From the NCBI GenBank assembly GCA_036186865.1, contig AP025041.1, positions 35,845,538-35,909,537 on the forward strand: a stretch of 64,000 nt of DNA. Direction: 5' to 3'. The translations under genes were made by a program, and so were the position numbers. The notes under the pieces are model-generated. The model made no database searches, was not told the origin of the DNA, and saw nothing but the letters and a program-made list of their open reading frames with translations. This document shows positions 21,334-32,818 of the stretch, piece by piece (positions within the stretch are counted from its first letter, which is position 1; every line of letters starts with the position of its first letter). This DNA comes from Eustoma russellianum (taxonomy: Eukaryota; Streptophyta; Magnoliopsida; Gentianales; Gentianaceae).

Positions 21334-21879
21334 ATGCATGTTAACGGTAATATCAGCATGATGGACGAAAGAATTGCCCTCCACCACACTCACAATGTTT
21401 CCCCAAATCAATGCACATCATATCTGGTTCAAAAGATCAACGCACCGCTTCCCTTAGTATGGTCGATAATCCGTCGGTTCGATTGCCCTCAAGTCTACAA
21501 AGCATTGGTAAAAAGTTGTAACGTTGTAAATGGTTCTGGTGGCCGAGGTAGCATACGTGAGGTACGAGTTGTATCTGGCCTTCCTGCAGAAACAAGCGTA
21601 GAGAGGTTAGATTTCCTTGACGATGAGTCCCATGTTATGAAATTTAGCATCATTGGAGGTAACCATAGACTGAAAAATTATCAAGCAACTACTACTCTGC
21701 ATGAAGAGTACGGGGAAAATGGCGGGAATATCAAGGTTGTGATTGAGTCGTATGTGGTTGATCTTCCTGCTGGTAATACCATAGAGGAGACGTGTTGCTT
21801 CATTGGCACTGTTGTTGGATCGAATCTCAAGTCTTTGGCTACTGTCAGCGAAAGGTTGGCTAGCTTAGGCGAAATATAA
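21334..21879 (+). CDS. PYR/PYL/RCAR-type abscisic acid receptor
   Basis: A 181-residue single-exon START/Bet v 1-fold protein, the usual length for the family. Such receptors bind ABA in cytosol and nucleus and then inhibit clade-A PP2C phosphatases, releasing SnRK2 kinases. Visible landmarks: K60 (ABA carboxylate lysine), gate SGLPA 81-85, E90, latch HRL 111-113, Y116, E138 in IESYVVD, and F156/V160/N164 in the C-terminal helix. SVERLDFLDDESHVM and the GGNHRL form resemble the PYL11/12/13 branch (inference). A118 stands where PYR1 has the pocket Ser122, and CCF replaces the usual (D/E)T.xF context, so ligand response may differ. It starts at the only suitable ATG before the ligand-fold region. 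It is the one intact host gene here. Relics of similar genes lie at 41596 and 57496. Confidence 0.93.
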   Translation: MHVNGNISMMDERIALHHTHNVSPNQCTSYLVQKINAPLPLVWSIIRRFDCPQVYKALVKSCNVVNGSGGRGSIREVRVVSGLPAETSVERLDFLDDESHVMKFSIIGGNHRLKNYQATTTLHEEYGENGGNIKVVIESYVVDLPAGNTIEETCCFIGTVVGSNLKSLATVSERLASLGEI

Positions 21880-22026
21880 CGTGAACCACCCACAAACTAG
21901 TTAATAAGTATGATAGTTAAAGTTATCATCCTTTTGTTTTATTCGGCAGTTGTAAGCATATGTGTTTTCTTCGGTTGGAATTTCCAAGTTGTTTGACCGA
22001 TATTCTGCCATGTCTCTTTTGTTTTA

Positions 22027-22200
22027 CGGATGAGATCTGAAGAGGTAAAATATGAGGCAAAATATGAGGCTTCCAATCACGCGACGCCACGTGTACAAAA
22101 GGATCCACTATTTACTTTTTTCTTTTTAAAAAAAACTCTTTTATACACGTGGCGTCGCGTGATTGGAAGCCTCATATTTTACCTGTTCAGATCTCATCCG
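22027..22200. mobile_element. Mutator-type MITE with 9-bp target duplication
   Basis: An almost complete foldback of 174 bp. The left arm starts CGGATGAGATCTGAAGAGGT and the right arm is its reverse complement with few changes; arms run ~70 bases each to GCCACGTGTA.AAAA. The left arm has a 12-bp internal duplication (AAAATATGAGGC). An identical 9-bp repeat, TTTGTTTTA, flanks it at 22018-22026 and 22201-22209, the signature of Mutator-like transposons. It lies ~150 bp after the PYL stop, probably in or near its 3' UTR. Each arm holds a CACGTG G-box (22088 and 22146). Transcription through it would give a long hairpin RNA. Confidence 0.92.
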
Positions 22201-22349
22201 TTTGTTTTAACATATTAGGCGGTTTACACCATTTCATATTAAAAAATTTATATACGACAAACAAGTTCCGTCAGACATAACGTGATGACGTTTTTCCTAC
22301 CGAAATATATTAGTAGTTAGTATTTTAAGTTAATTAGATAAATTATATA

Positions 22350-22534
22350 TATAGAGATTGATTGTCACATTGTAAGAGATAAGTACCAAGAAGGCATTAT
22401 CAGGCCTGTGCCCATCAGTACTAGACTGCAGCTTGCTGATATCTTCACCAAGGCATTGGACTCAGATAGGTTAAGCATCCTGACTGAGTCTTTAGGGGTT
22501 TGTAATCTGTTTGCTCAGTCAGGATTGAGGGGGG
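22350..22534 (+). pseudogene. Copia RNase H C-terminal fragment
   Basis: It starts abruptly in IEIDCHIVRDKYQEG-like sequence (the ATTGATTGTCACATTGTAAG region) and continues RPVPISTRLQLADIFTKALD to the end of pol. It is close to the pol ends of copia A and copia I. Everything upstream of the RNase H C-terminus is missing, so this is the end of an element truncated on its 5' side. Confidence 0.88.
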
Positions 22535-23025
22535 TGTTGAAGACGGTCTTCACCAACATGATGATGTTGCAGATGCAAGTGAAGAAGGTAGCAAACAAGC
22601 ACAATCCGTGAAAAGTACCTCAGCATGATTTCTACGCATTGGATTGATGTTGTGATCAAAGGCTGGAATTGATTGTTGACAAGGCTGGAAGGTTGGATCA
22701 CAGGAGTTGGAGGTGCTGCGTTGATGAAGTGAAGGAGAAGGAGGTTGAAGAAGAGATGACGTGCGGGAGTTTTAAAACAGGAGTGAAAAGACATTTTTGC
22801 CCCTAGTTTACAACCTGTACTGTTATGCTAATAAGGGCAATTTAGTAATCTTACGTCTGTGATTTTGTTTCAGCTGCTATACAAAATGGGTTGCTGCAAT
22901 ACCCGTTTCAGACGGTTAATTTTTGAGCAAGAAATTCCCCTATTGTGTTGTTCTTTTCTCTGGTTTTCATCTTCTCTCAATTGCTCTCGTCTTCCTCTTT
23001 CGATTGCTTGTTTTAATTTTTGACA
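22535..23025 (+). repeat. 3' LTR of the truncated copia at 22350
   Basis: It starts TGTTGAAGACGG directly after the purine tract GATTGAGGGGGG and ends ATTTTTGACA at 23025. That end matches the LTR of copia C (ATATTTTTGACA) and the minus-strand LTR of copia B, and gives a length of 491 bp like those elements (497-518 bp). Confidence 0.8.
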
Positions 23026-23967
23026 CTCTGTGCAAACGCAAACACCTAGTACATCGAAAACGTCTTTTTTAATCTTTCATAATATCTTATAGTATCTTTT
23101 ATCTTGCATAACAAGAAAAAAATGTGTACTGAAGTTATCTGGATAATACTCGTCCTATGTTATTGGTCCACTACATTGTTTTGAGACGTCTCAAACTACT
23201 GTCTTCTTTTTATAAATAACTACTAATTTATATTTAATTTTAAAATAATTTTTTAATCAATAAAAAAAGTTTATTAATGACAAACAAATAATGTTCAAAA
23301 GATAAAAGAAAATGAATACAATTTTAATTGACACATAATGTATTAAAAGAAGTATTTTAAAAAGTTATATTTAGTAAATAGAACTAATGAAATAAGACAC
23401 TTGAGCTTTCGAAGGCACGTGAATTTCTGACACATTCGTGGCTTTTTCAACTTTCAACTCCTCCAAAATTAGGTTGAACCCAACCAATAAGGGTCCTTGT
23501 CACACACAGTTTTAAAAGTAGTGTAAGGATACAAATCAGGTATCCAACGGCCCGCTAGCAGGAGCTTGATTATATGCACAGTAGTCTGTATTAGGAGCCT
23601 CCAGCACTGCAGGCAAGCCTACAGGACAAGGAAGCTCTCATACAATACACTTGTTGGAAAGGAACTCTTTTGCTTTTGGCAAAAATTAAACCCCTGACCT
23701 TCCTTTCGAGAACTCATGTGTGGAATCAGTTGGGTTGTGTCATGAGAACTCCCCAAAATTAGGTGATTAATGATTTAACGGACAACTTGCATCCTGCGAT
23801 TCCACAGTTTCAAATCGTCTAGTGTTTTCATGGGCCTTTATGATGAATATTATGGTAAGTACGATCAATATTTTCTGTTTTAATTATGTTTTTGTTTGGG
23901 TGAAAATAATTTTTTTTAACACGAAGATTGATGAGTAATCATTAGATGAGATCTGCTTTTTCGTAAC
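23026..23967. other. Non-coding host DNA
   Basis: AT-rich, with no convincing coding frame, RNA gene or transposon terminus. The part 23500-23760 is more GC-balanced (CGGCCCGCTAGCAGGAGC, CTCCAGCACTGCAGGCAAGC) and may be an old repeat I cannot place. Confidence 0.4.
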
Positions 23968-24706
23968 CGACAATTCTAACTCGGACATTAACAGTCAACG
24001 TTGTTAGGTCCCACTACTGGTGCATGCCACTTCAACTCGCATGCCCAGCTTTGCCCGTGCTAAGTCCTGCTCCTGCTGAGCTCCACTCCTGCTCGGCCCA
24101 GAAGGCGAACTACACCTGCATGTCTCGATCAGTTCAGCTCGGCCAAAGAATATGTTGCCAGGTCAGTTCAGCAGAGCACATGGACAAGTCTAAGCCACGT
24201 TATCCACACCTCGGCTCTTTGGTGGCACCGCTCAGAGAGCACCTAAGCTCAGCCACAACATGCTTAGGCAGACATCTGCCAGCCAGCTACCTTGACCATG
24301 CACCGCGACATGCGGCGCCACGTGGCCTCCATGCAGACGTGAGCTGCCAACAGGGTAGCTAGGTGTCATCACCGTATTACTCCTCTGTCATGCGTTATAT
24401 AAAGAAGCCACCTCTTGCCAGGGAGGGGACCAAGCTACTTTAAGCTCATCCCAGTAAAAACAACCGCCTTCTCCTCAGAAGAACACCCTCCAGGTTGCTT
24501 CAACCTCTACTTCAAACATATTCATATAACCATGCCCATACTTACTTGAGCATCGGAGGATTTTCTCCTGGGCAGTAGCTCGGGCATCTGACGCTGTCTT
24601 CCCTTCGCAGGTTCCAGGGGAAAAGCATCTTCACGGCTTAACGAGGCGCTAACGGCGTTATGTCTCAAATCGCCTCTGATCTATTGGTGAAGATCCGTCT
24701 TCGTCA
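23968..24706 (+). repeat. 5' LTR of F
   Basis: It runs from about CGACAATTCTAACTCGGACA to TCTTCGTCA. The matching right copy begins near 30170 (GACAATTCCACCTCAGACAG) and ends at 40593. Shared internal words include CCCACTACTGG, GCTCGGCCAAAG.ATATGTTG and TCAAACATATTCATATAACC. A TATA box, TATATAAAG, lies at 24396-24404 (40281 in the other copy). The start base is uncertain because the TG end has decayed. An open frame at 24024-24362 within the LTR has no recognisable product. Confidence 0.75.
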
Positions 24707-24707
24707 A

Positions 24708-24724
24708 GTGGCGCTAGAAGGAGG
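24708..24724 (+). promoter_or_regulatory. Primer-binding site of F
   Basis: TGGCGCTAGAAGGAGGC follows the LTR end after one base. It differs from the tRNA-Met site of the other elements. TGGCGC-type sites are used by Tat/Athila-like gypsy elements; I do not assign the tRNA. Confidence 0.55.
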
Positions 24725-25552
24725 CAATGAACCTCTGAATCTTCCAAATAACTTTCTGAACAAACGGTTCACAGTCCATCTCCTTAAGATGGAAAAGGAT
24801 GCTCATCGTGGGGGCATGAGATCTTCCACCCCCGAAGACGCGAACGCACTCCTCAACGTTCATCAGAGCAGGGCTCCAGAGGCCAAGAAAGATCCTCTAG
24901 TCCAATTGCTGGATTCACCTATGAGGAGCATATGAGGGTCATTGAGTATGTGTCCTAAAACCAAACATATTACAGGCTATGGTGAACAAGATGAAGGAGA
25001 AGGCCCCAGTTGCCGCACCTAGTGAAGTTTCCTCCAACGACCCTCGCATGAGGCGAAAGCACATGGAGTTTTCCCCTTATACATTCACGATATCATCTTG
25101 AAGCTCGAGAAAAGTTTATGGCCGAGACCAAGTGCATGGGTCGACGACCAAGTTGCCAGAAATCACCTACCGCCAAGCCATTTGAAGCTTTGGCGATCCA
25201 ACTCAAGCGTGCGTAGAAAGCGTCACAGTCGCTTCGACGTGGCAAAGAAGCTGACAAGAACGCCAAGGACAAATCGCGCGAAGCACATGCTGCTATGAAG
25301 TTGCTGGAAGGCCAAGGCGAAGATGGGATGCCTCTGTTGGCCTCCAAAGCTCATAATCTGACCATCATGAGGGGAGAAGGACTGGCAAGGGATCCTCTGT
25401 CCTTAAATGGCCCAAAGTGCAAAAGGGACCCAAGGTTGTACTGCATCTTCCACCATGATATTGGCCACGACACAGAGGACTGCAGGCAGCTCTGCCGTGA
25501 AATTGAGTGCTTGATCGAATTGGGTTATCTAAAAGAGTTTTATAACCCGTAG
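24725..25552 (+). pseudogene. Gypsy gag remnant of F
   Basis: The only clear protein signal is in frame 25295-25552: YCIFHHDIGHDTEDCRQLCR (near 25439) followed by EIECLIELGYLKEFY. This is the C-terminal gag motif of plant Tat-like gypsy elements, a C-x2-H-x4-H-x4-C variant knuckle. Upstream pieces (such as RGGMRSSTPEDAN) are scattered over frames and interrupted. No protease or pol follows. Confidence 0.72.
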
Positions 25553-26556
25553 TCGAGGCTGAACAACAGGCTGGAGTTTATGCGACCTCCTCCTGATGAA
25601 ACATGCCGACCTGGCTATCGATACAAGTCGCCTGATGACGGTATGGACCTAAATATGACTGGGTGAGGACCATGCTGCGCACAAAGTTGACTCAGGCTGG
25701 TTAGCCCTAAAGTTGCCCAAGGACAGATGATAAGATCACCTCGGCCGATCATCAAAGGGGTTAGCGAATAGGCCGAGGAGAGTGGTCTTATGCACAGGTA
25801 GACGTCCGGGATCGCCTGGTTCAGTCGACAGGCGCGCCGACCTGAAAATTTGAAGACTGAGTACTCAAGTCTTATCCAAATTTTGTTTTGTTTATATATG
25901 TAAATTACTTAAGACAAGAAACAAGTGCAAACAGCTCAATGTCTACTGCTACATTCGAAATGTGTGTTCGGATACAAAGTAGGTCTATCCGAGCTATCTC
26001 ATTAAGCGCAAATGGGGCCTGGAGCCCCAATATCTATCATCGCGTCCAAATCTCTACTCTACCCTGTCCAAATCACTACTCTATCCTTTACAATAGTTAT
26101 TCTATGAAGACGATGTAAGCTGCCCTGCCATTTACAAGGCTTAACAAGAAAGTATATCTGCTCACTGTTAAGATGCGCTATTGAGCTTACAACTCATTAA
26201 TAATTGTGAATGGTTGGGCTTTTATTATTCTTTAATCTTACTGTGATACCGAGGTTATTTACTCAGTTGTAGTTGCGTTCAGCAAAGCCCATCTGCTATC
26301 GCCCCTGCTGCTCTGAATGTCCTGATGCGGTTTCCCATTACTAAGCCCAGCACAGCAAAAATATCTGACTGCAGTGATTTCGTTTGTTCTCATGTTGTCC
26401 AGCACAGCTCGACATATCTGCCGATGTATTCCTCTGAATATCAACGTCTTCATTTCAACTCGGAAACCTGTTGGCATAGATTTTTGCTGTGAGCATGCTG
26501 CCTCAGCTCAATACCACCCTATTCGGCAGTATATTATTTTGCCTCAAGGAAGGAGC
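25553..26556. other. Internal non-coding part of F
   Basis: No pol domain or other coding signal recognised. Only short, unsupported open frames are present. Confidence 0.5.
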
Positions 26557-26860
26557 CTACCTCCAAAAGGTGATCATCGTCCTTAGGGTTCATAAGAGGA
26601 TTCACCTCAGAAAGGTGATCCTCGGCCTTATGATTCATAATGAGATTTACCTCGACCGACTCTAAAAGGTGATCCTCGGCCTTATGGCTCATAAGGGTAT
26701 TCACCTTGGCCGACCTTGAAAACATGATCCTATGCCTTATGGTTCATAAGGGGATCCACATCGGCCACCTTCAAATAGGTAATCCTCTGCCTTAAAGAGG
26801 ATCCACATCGGCGGACTTCAGACAGGTAATCCTCTACCTTATGGTTCATAATTAAATTTA
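26557..26860 (+). repeat. ~60-bp tandem repeat in F
   Basis: Five to six degenerate units of the form AAAGGTGATCCTCGGCCTTA, TGGTTCATAAG.GGAT, TCACCTCGGCCGACCT. Units vary in spacer and two have lost the TTCATAAG word. Similar arrays near the 3' end are common in Tat-like elements. Confidence 0.8.
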
Positions 26861-27359
26861 CTTTGTTCATTTTTACAGGGAAGATGCAGACTGGTGACCA
26901 GTTCTATGACGTCTTTTATTATTGATCCTTTATCTCATGACTTATGGAAAGGGTCATTTCGGCCACGGCTTTCTGGCCATGTTACATCTTTGATAGTTCA
27001 GCCTGACTGGTTAACATCTTTTTTTATTTCAGAGTGCTCAAGATATGCTAGCACTTCACCAACCTCAGTTGGTCATACTCATACGGATGAGCTCGTTAAT
27101 TTTTCACTTGACTGTTTAAATTCCTAAGCGCCGAGCTGCCATTCTTATCCTTATTATATTAAGACAGTTTGCAAATTGAACTCGTTGCGCATAAGAAGGC
27201 CAAGATTCATACAAGCAAAATATCTTACAAAAATAAAGCAAAGACGAAGGCCAATGGTTCATTCATTTGACGCAAAACCAAAAATACTTGAGTTACTCCG
27301 TGCAAATCTATCTGAAGTATAAGGCACTCTATTCTACTCTTCGGTGTCTCTAAGATCAT

Positions 27360-29923
27360 CCCCTCTTTTGAATTGCTGAAGCTGCTCATTGAATTCATTC
27401 AATGTAGAAAGGTTGTACAGATCAGCAACCCGAGGGTCTTCTCTGTTCAGCTGCGGATACACATATGAGCAAACATCGATTCCCTTCGTCTAACCCATTT
27501 CCATAACTGAGCTATGTGACACGACCATCTTCTCCAAGAAGAATTCAGATTGCTTGAACTCAGCTACTGCCTCCATCCGCGTACTCTCAACCTATCGGTC
27601 AAAAGAACTGAAAAGTGGGGACAGTTGATGCTCCAAACTAGCTTTACTCTTCCTTTCAATCTCTAGCTCCCTTTGTAGAGACTCAAAATGAGACTGGGCC
27701 TGAGTGGAGGACAACTCTAAGTCAGAAACTCTACTCAACAGCTCATCCACTCTCGAATTGGAAGTCGCCAACAAGGTACTAGCTTCCTCATTTCTGTTGC
27801 GAATTGACTAGTTCTTTGACCTCAAAGAAGAGTTCTTCGGCCTTAGAGCCTCCACCTCCTTGGCCAATAATCCATTCTGCCCAGCAAAACCAATACATCT
27901 ATGCTTCTCAGCATTGGCCATTCTTCTTAGCTCATATGTCCTAGCCATGTAGTCCAGCTGCTGAGCTTGAAACTGCAAAATTCAACAGTTAGCTTGTATC
28001 CATCGATGTAGCTGCGCCAAACAGAGATGTGTCAAATTATTCACCAGGGCCATATTGCTCTGCATACAGTTTCTCAGCATATCCAGTCCATGGCCTCGGC
28101 CATCCGGCAGACTGCGGGAAGGATCGATGGATCGTTCAACTGTCGAGCCACTAAATCGTTTATGGCTGAGTCCGTCTCTTCAAATTCCCCGAGCAAGAGA
28201 CTCGATGCCCTCGGCGAATGAGAAGAAGAAGCCCCAGCAGCTACCACAGATGGCCCTCTGTTCTGTGTCTCCTCCTTCGTCGTAGGATCGGCTCTCCAGC
28301 AGTATCTACTGAGGGCTCCAGCTCAGCAGGCGTAGGAGGTAGGGACAAAGGTTGGGGTGAAACTTCAACCGACCCTATTGGAGCGAGCAGCGCTCTAGTA
28401 ATCCAGAAGCAAAAAATATGCAAGTAAACATCTGAGAAGTACTGATCAGAGTAACACAAGAGCTGCCCAAACTTACCCGGCTCACCATATATTGCACATA
28501 AGACTCAACCAGTACAGCATCACCCTAGGCACCCCAGGCTCTTCTCGGTTGGGGCAGAGTCTGAGAGGGGATGACCCCTTTGCCTCCTTACCTGCCTCCT
28601 AACTGCGGCCTCAGTCATACGAGCAACAATCTCTTCTACTTCTGATGCTATTGCTCCTACAGATTCCAAAAAGGACACTATCATGATGATATCAAATCAC
28701 CAAACCCCACAAATTAGCAAACAAGTAACATCTACCCTTGACAATATCTAAACTCGCCTGGCCAAGCGCCGGAAAGCGAGGACCTGAAGCCAAATGGTCT
28801 AGGTTGACAGCCTCTAAAACAGCCTATCCACCCCCACCCCCTAGTCAATGATTGCTGGCAGGCTCTGCAACCTTGATGCCTCATCACAGAACTCTCTGCC
28901 TGGCCTCAAATTATTAGCCTTGCTAGCCTTCCATATCTCTGACTCGGGCAGACTTTCCTTCTTGACAAAGAAAAACCAACCTTTCAAGTTCTTGATAAAG
29001 GTCGGTATGTTCACAGCGAAATTGCACTACTATTGGGGGAGCGTTTGCTGAAGTAATACAAGGGCTTGTAAATAAAAGATTCTAGGGCCGAACTCGATTT
29101 CTACCACTCTCAGAAATAGAAGAAAACATATGATTGATTTTAGGCCATTGGGCTTTATTTGAGGCAACCTAAGCCTATAGAACTCTAGAATCAATTTTAA
29201 AGGCTCAGGGACAAGTAAGCGGAACTCTGACCTCAAAGACTCCTCATATACTGCTTCCTAACCCATTGCGGGGCCATATGCAGTCTGACCAATAAAAGGT
29301 AAGAGAGGACTAAACAGAGTGCAGTGTATCCTATACACCTTGCACAAACATGCAAGATCGTCAGCACTCAAGGTGCAATTTGATCCCTACACCTGGGAAG
29401 AAGGAGACCCCCTATACACTACCCCAAAATTCAAAGGAAAAGTGGAAATACCCTGCAGAGCAGGTGGTTCCCCAGTCGCCGGAGCGATGGCAGGACCTAC
29501 CTACTCGACGGCGGACCCGCCAAGGCGAAAACTCTACTGGACTCTACTTTTCTGCTGGGCCCTGCAGCAGAAGCTACGGTCCTACACAGCCTCTATAGAA
29601 GGCGAGTGCCACTGCTGGAAACTATCCTCTCAGACGAGGGTGAGGAATCATCGTCCGTTACGCCACTGCCGGCATAAGATGCAGCCTCAATGATATTTTG
29701 GGAATCTACAGAAAAAGAAGAAACTATAGCCATGTATAGAAAGAGAACGAATACTTACAAGTAAAGAAGGAAAGGACTTGGCTAGAGACAATGTACGCAG
29801 AATCAGGGACAATCGGAGAAGATAAATTGAAAAACCAGAAACAAAATCAATCAAATTGCAGGCGGACACTTTTATAATCTCAGCTCTCGGAATGAGGCGA
29901 CTCTTCGTAGAACTCGCCCTCAA
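27360..29923 (-). pseudogene. Antisense ORF of F, gypsy-type transposon domain
   Basis: On the minus strand, opposite to F, decayed frames give a coherent protein. The domain near 29250-28850 reads EESLRSEFRLLVPEPLKLIL, then EFYRLRLPQIKPNGLKSIIC, then PTFIKNLKGWFFFVKKESLP. This is the pattern annotated as putative gypsy type transposon domain (Transposase_28). Further downstream a coiled coil (VSDLELSSTQAQSHFESLQR, 27774-27592) follows. Several stops and shifts break it. A possible 53-bp intron (29758-29706, GTAAGT to TTTTTCTGTAG) sits near the 5' end but is short for a plant intron. Antisense ORFs are known from Tat-lineage elements; their role is not established here. Confidence 0.65.
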
Positions 29924-30169
29924 AGTCTCATACCGTCAGAAGTATAAATGATTCGCTGCATCGATATCTATGCCAGCACCCACTTTTCATTTAATATCTG
30001 ACACACTGTCCAATCAAAAGCTGACACGTCAGGTTAATGCGTCAGCTGAGTAGAATGCATTTGTCCCTCATTGAATGATTAGTCTACCCTTGCCTCGTCG
30101 GATTGGCTGCTTTGCTCGGCCAGACTAATTTGGGTGCAATTGACAAACCCATAAGCCAACATCTAAATA

Positions 30170-30360
30170 AGACAATTCCACCTCAGACAGTGGCATTCAA
30201 CGTTTCTAGGCCCCACTACTGGGACATGACATTTCAGCTCGGCCAACGCAGCTTTGGCCATGCTAAGTCCTACCCTTGCTGAGCTATACTTCTGCTCGGC
30301 CTAGAAGGCAAACTATCCCCGCAGGCATCGATCAGTTTAGCTCGGCCAAAGGATATGTTG
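30170..30360 (+). repeat. 3' LTR of F, left part
   Basis: First ~190 bp of the right-hand LTR, matching 23968-24160. It breaks at GGATATGTTG, where gypsy G inserted, and continues at 40072. Confidence 0.85.
30356..30360. repeat. Target-site duplication of G, left copy
   Basis: TGTTG, identical to 40067-40071 after the right LTR of G. The uninterrupted F LTR reads ATATGTTG at the same point (near 24150). Confidence 0.9.
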
Positions 30361-31054
30361 TGTAGCACCCTGACCCGGACAGTAGATTCGAACCGGTGCA
30401 CCCGTCGTAGCCTACTGAGAAGACTACAAGACGTCTCAACTCTCGAATACACATCATTAATGACGTAAGAGAATAAGCACGGAGACACGTGCAAAATAAA
30501 ATCTAAACCAACAAATCCATACACCAAGGTGTAATAAGATTACAAAAGATTGTTAGTGGTCGTAGCCAACTAAATCCTCAAGTGAATGAAAGAAAGCTAA
30601 GATAATAAGAATCAGTCTAAACAATTCCCAATATGAACTTTAAGCATCCCACTCAGCCCACTCGCCGTCGTCTTCTATGAAAAATCATGTCATAACCGGG
30701 CTCATCTGCAAAACAACGGTAGTACCCTTAGCAAAAAACGCTAGCAAGAAACCCGCTTATAAGACATACGGGGTCATCACATGGCAAGACATGAGTGGAT
30801 ATAATATCAAGGGGTGATGGGGCACATGTCTTGTATAACTTCAAGAATATGGATTACTAGCATAACACAATAAGAACTGTAAGTCATAAGCATTCAACAG
30901 TTCAATAACAATCCATTTACAAATCAATATTACCGTAACGACACAAGTAATGCATGACAGTTCAAAATATGCACTACAATACCCAATCACAAATGCTTAT
31001 GCTTCACTTTTCAAAAAAAAAACAGTGCAATGCATGTCATAATGTCCGGTCACA

Positions 31055-31265
31055 TAACTTTATACCCTGTGATGGGCCACAGCTTGTCTTTATACCCTGT
31101 GACGCACCACAGCTTAACTTTATACCCTGTAATGTTCTACAGCTTGTCTTTATATCCTGTGTCACATTACAGCTCACTTTATACCCTATGATGGTTACAG
31201 CTTGTCTTTATACCCTGTAACACATCACAGCTCATTTCGCAAACTTTATACACTGTGCCGAGGCA
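31055..31265 (+). repeat. TTTATACCCTGT minisatellite in LTR G (left)
   Basis: About seven units of ~30-33 bp with the core CTTTATACCCTGTGA and the spacer CACAGCTTGT. Alternate spacers (GACGCACCACAG, GTCACATTACAG) make a two-unit pattern. The other LTR carries the same array at 38395-38612. Confidence 0.9.
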
Positions 31266-31675
31266 CAACTCTTATCAAAACATAATGCAAATGCAAGTGC
31301 CATGATGCAAAAATGCACAAACTTCTCATCATTCAATCACATTCTCACTTTCAAACGTGTTAACACTTGTTCAGGCCTACCTCACATAAACATTCATACT
31401 AAGGACACGAGGAATGAAGTAAACCCTTCTTACATGCTCTATTTGAACCTTATCGAAGCCTTAAACGTTCATCCTTAACCCCTTAGATCCTACACGTTAG
31501 AGTCCAATTCAAATACCCTACGAAGTATTCACCGTTGATTCATCATCTTAAGTCGTGTTCCCAAGACTTATACTTACCTCAATCAGGTCTTAAGAAGTCC
31601 CTAAGGTCACCCAATGGATCCCTTAGCTTCCCTCTTTCTTCCCTTAATTTTCCACAAAACAAATGGACGTCAGCC

Positions 31676-31915
31676 CCTGACGTCGATCGATCCACGTCCA
31701 TCTGAGACACATCGATCTCTCACCCAGCCTACATCGATCGATTGATGTGACATCGTTCCATCACATCGATCGATCGATGTCCATCTGGGGCACATTGATC
31801 TCTCCCTCACCCTACATCAATCGATCCACATTCAACTAAAGCACATCAGTCTCTCACCTGCCAGACATCGATCGATCTATGTACGACAGTCTCTGACATC
31901 GATCGATCGATGTCA
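31676..31915 (+). repeat. GATCGATC palindrome array in LTR G (left)
   Basis: Palindromes such as CATCGATCGATCGATG alternate with hairpin units CTGAGACACATCGATCTCTC. The second unit differs from that of copia E at about three of 22 positions, and its flanks (CCACGTCCAT before, CCTACATCGATCG after) also match E. Hairpin starts near 31702, 31785 and 31836 give spacings of 83 and 51 bp. Relative to G transcription the unit lies in the opposite orientation to that in E. Confidence 0.92.
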
Positions 31916-32773
31916 TCGTTTTTCCAGAAATCCATCCTGCGATTTTTGCAGAAACTGCATATCTGAACCCCAATCAATTTGCAACTTCCTTCAACCATTC
32001 CAAGCCTAATCTTCCTTATCAATCCTTACTAAATTCATCAAAACAAATTCTTTCATATATCAATCAAGGATTCAAGCCTAAACGCAAAATATTCATCAAA
32101 ACAAACCAAAAAATCTCATCTTTTCACTCTCCCTTCCCTTCAACCGTAAATAGCAACAAAGTAAGGTTCAAGGGATTGGGTTTTGCATGATCTCACATAA
32201 TACACAACAATAACAATGATTTCAAACAGTTAGCGGCCAAATCTCAAAACCAAAACACATAAATCATGTATAGATTCACAGAAAGAAACTACTTCATGGT
32301 GATCCAATTTGATATCAAAAATAGGCCCTTTCCTTTCGCAAATCGTAAGAACTCATAAGTAGATTACTCGCCTTTGATTACTAGAAGACGGATTGAAGAC
32401 AAACAGAGGTTGGATCGGTTTCTTGGAGATTGACTTCCTCTCCTACGCTTGCAGGAACGGCTAGGGCTTGGAAAAAAAAGTGTCGACAGTTTTCTGAAAG
32501 ATAATGAGGGAAACTGACGCTTTGTCAATTTTGTTATGGGAAAGGGCCAAACTGGAATTTCTAAATTATACTCTACTATCTCCTTTATCTTAAATAATTA
32601 AATTATAATATTTAATTCTAAATTAAATACTAATTAATTCTAATATTTATTCCCTCAATAAATACCAATTATTCTAATATTTAATTCTTAATTCATTACC
32701 ATTAATCGTCATCAATCACATTTAAAATCTCTTTTATCCTTTAATTATTTTACGGAGGGTGCGGGGCATAACA

Positions 32774-32787
32774 TTCCACCCCCCTTA
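32774..32787 (-). promoter_or_regulatory. Polypurine tract of G
   Basis: The plus strand reads TTCCACCCCCCTTA; on the element strand this is TAAGGGGGGTGGAA, directly before the 3' LTR. It primes plus-strand DNA synthesis. Confidence 0.85.
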
Positions 32788-32818
32788 CAAAAATGTTTGT
32801 CCTCGAAACTGACGTACC

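Larger units (their letters stand above)
30361..32773 (-). repeat. 3' LTR of G (left copy)
   Basis: 2413 bp. On the plus strand it runs TGTAGCACCCTGACC to GGGGCATAACA. It contains a minisatellite (31055-31265) and a GATCGATC palindrome array (31676-31915). Its AT-rich stretch (32560-32750) is full of AATTAAAT/TAATATTT words. The partner copy is 37707-40066. Confidence 0.95.

Noticed and set aside
24024..24362. 112-codon open frame near the left end of F
   Set aside because: It lies wholly inside the F LTR and has no recognisable domain; the right LTR copy does not keep it.
24660..24935. Possible gag start MSQIASDLLVKIRLRQ
   Set aside because: Its first 16 codons are LTR and primer-site sequence, so it cannot be the translation start of F gag.
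29706..29758. Confident call of an intron in the antisense ORF of F
   Set aside because: Splice-site words are good, but 53 bp is below the usual plant minimum and the flanking frames are decayed; kept only as a remark.
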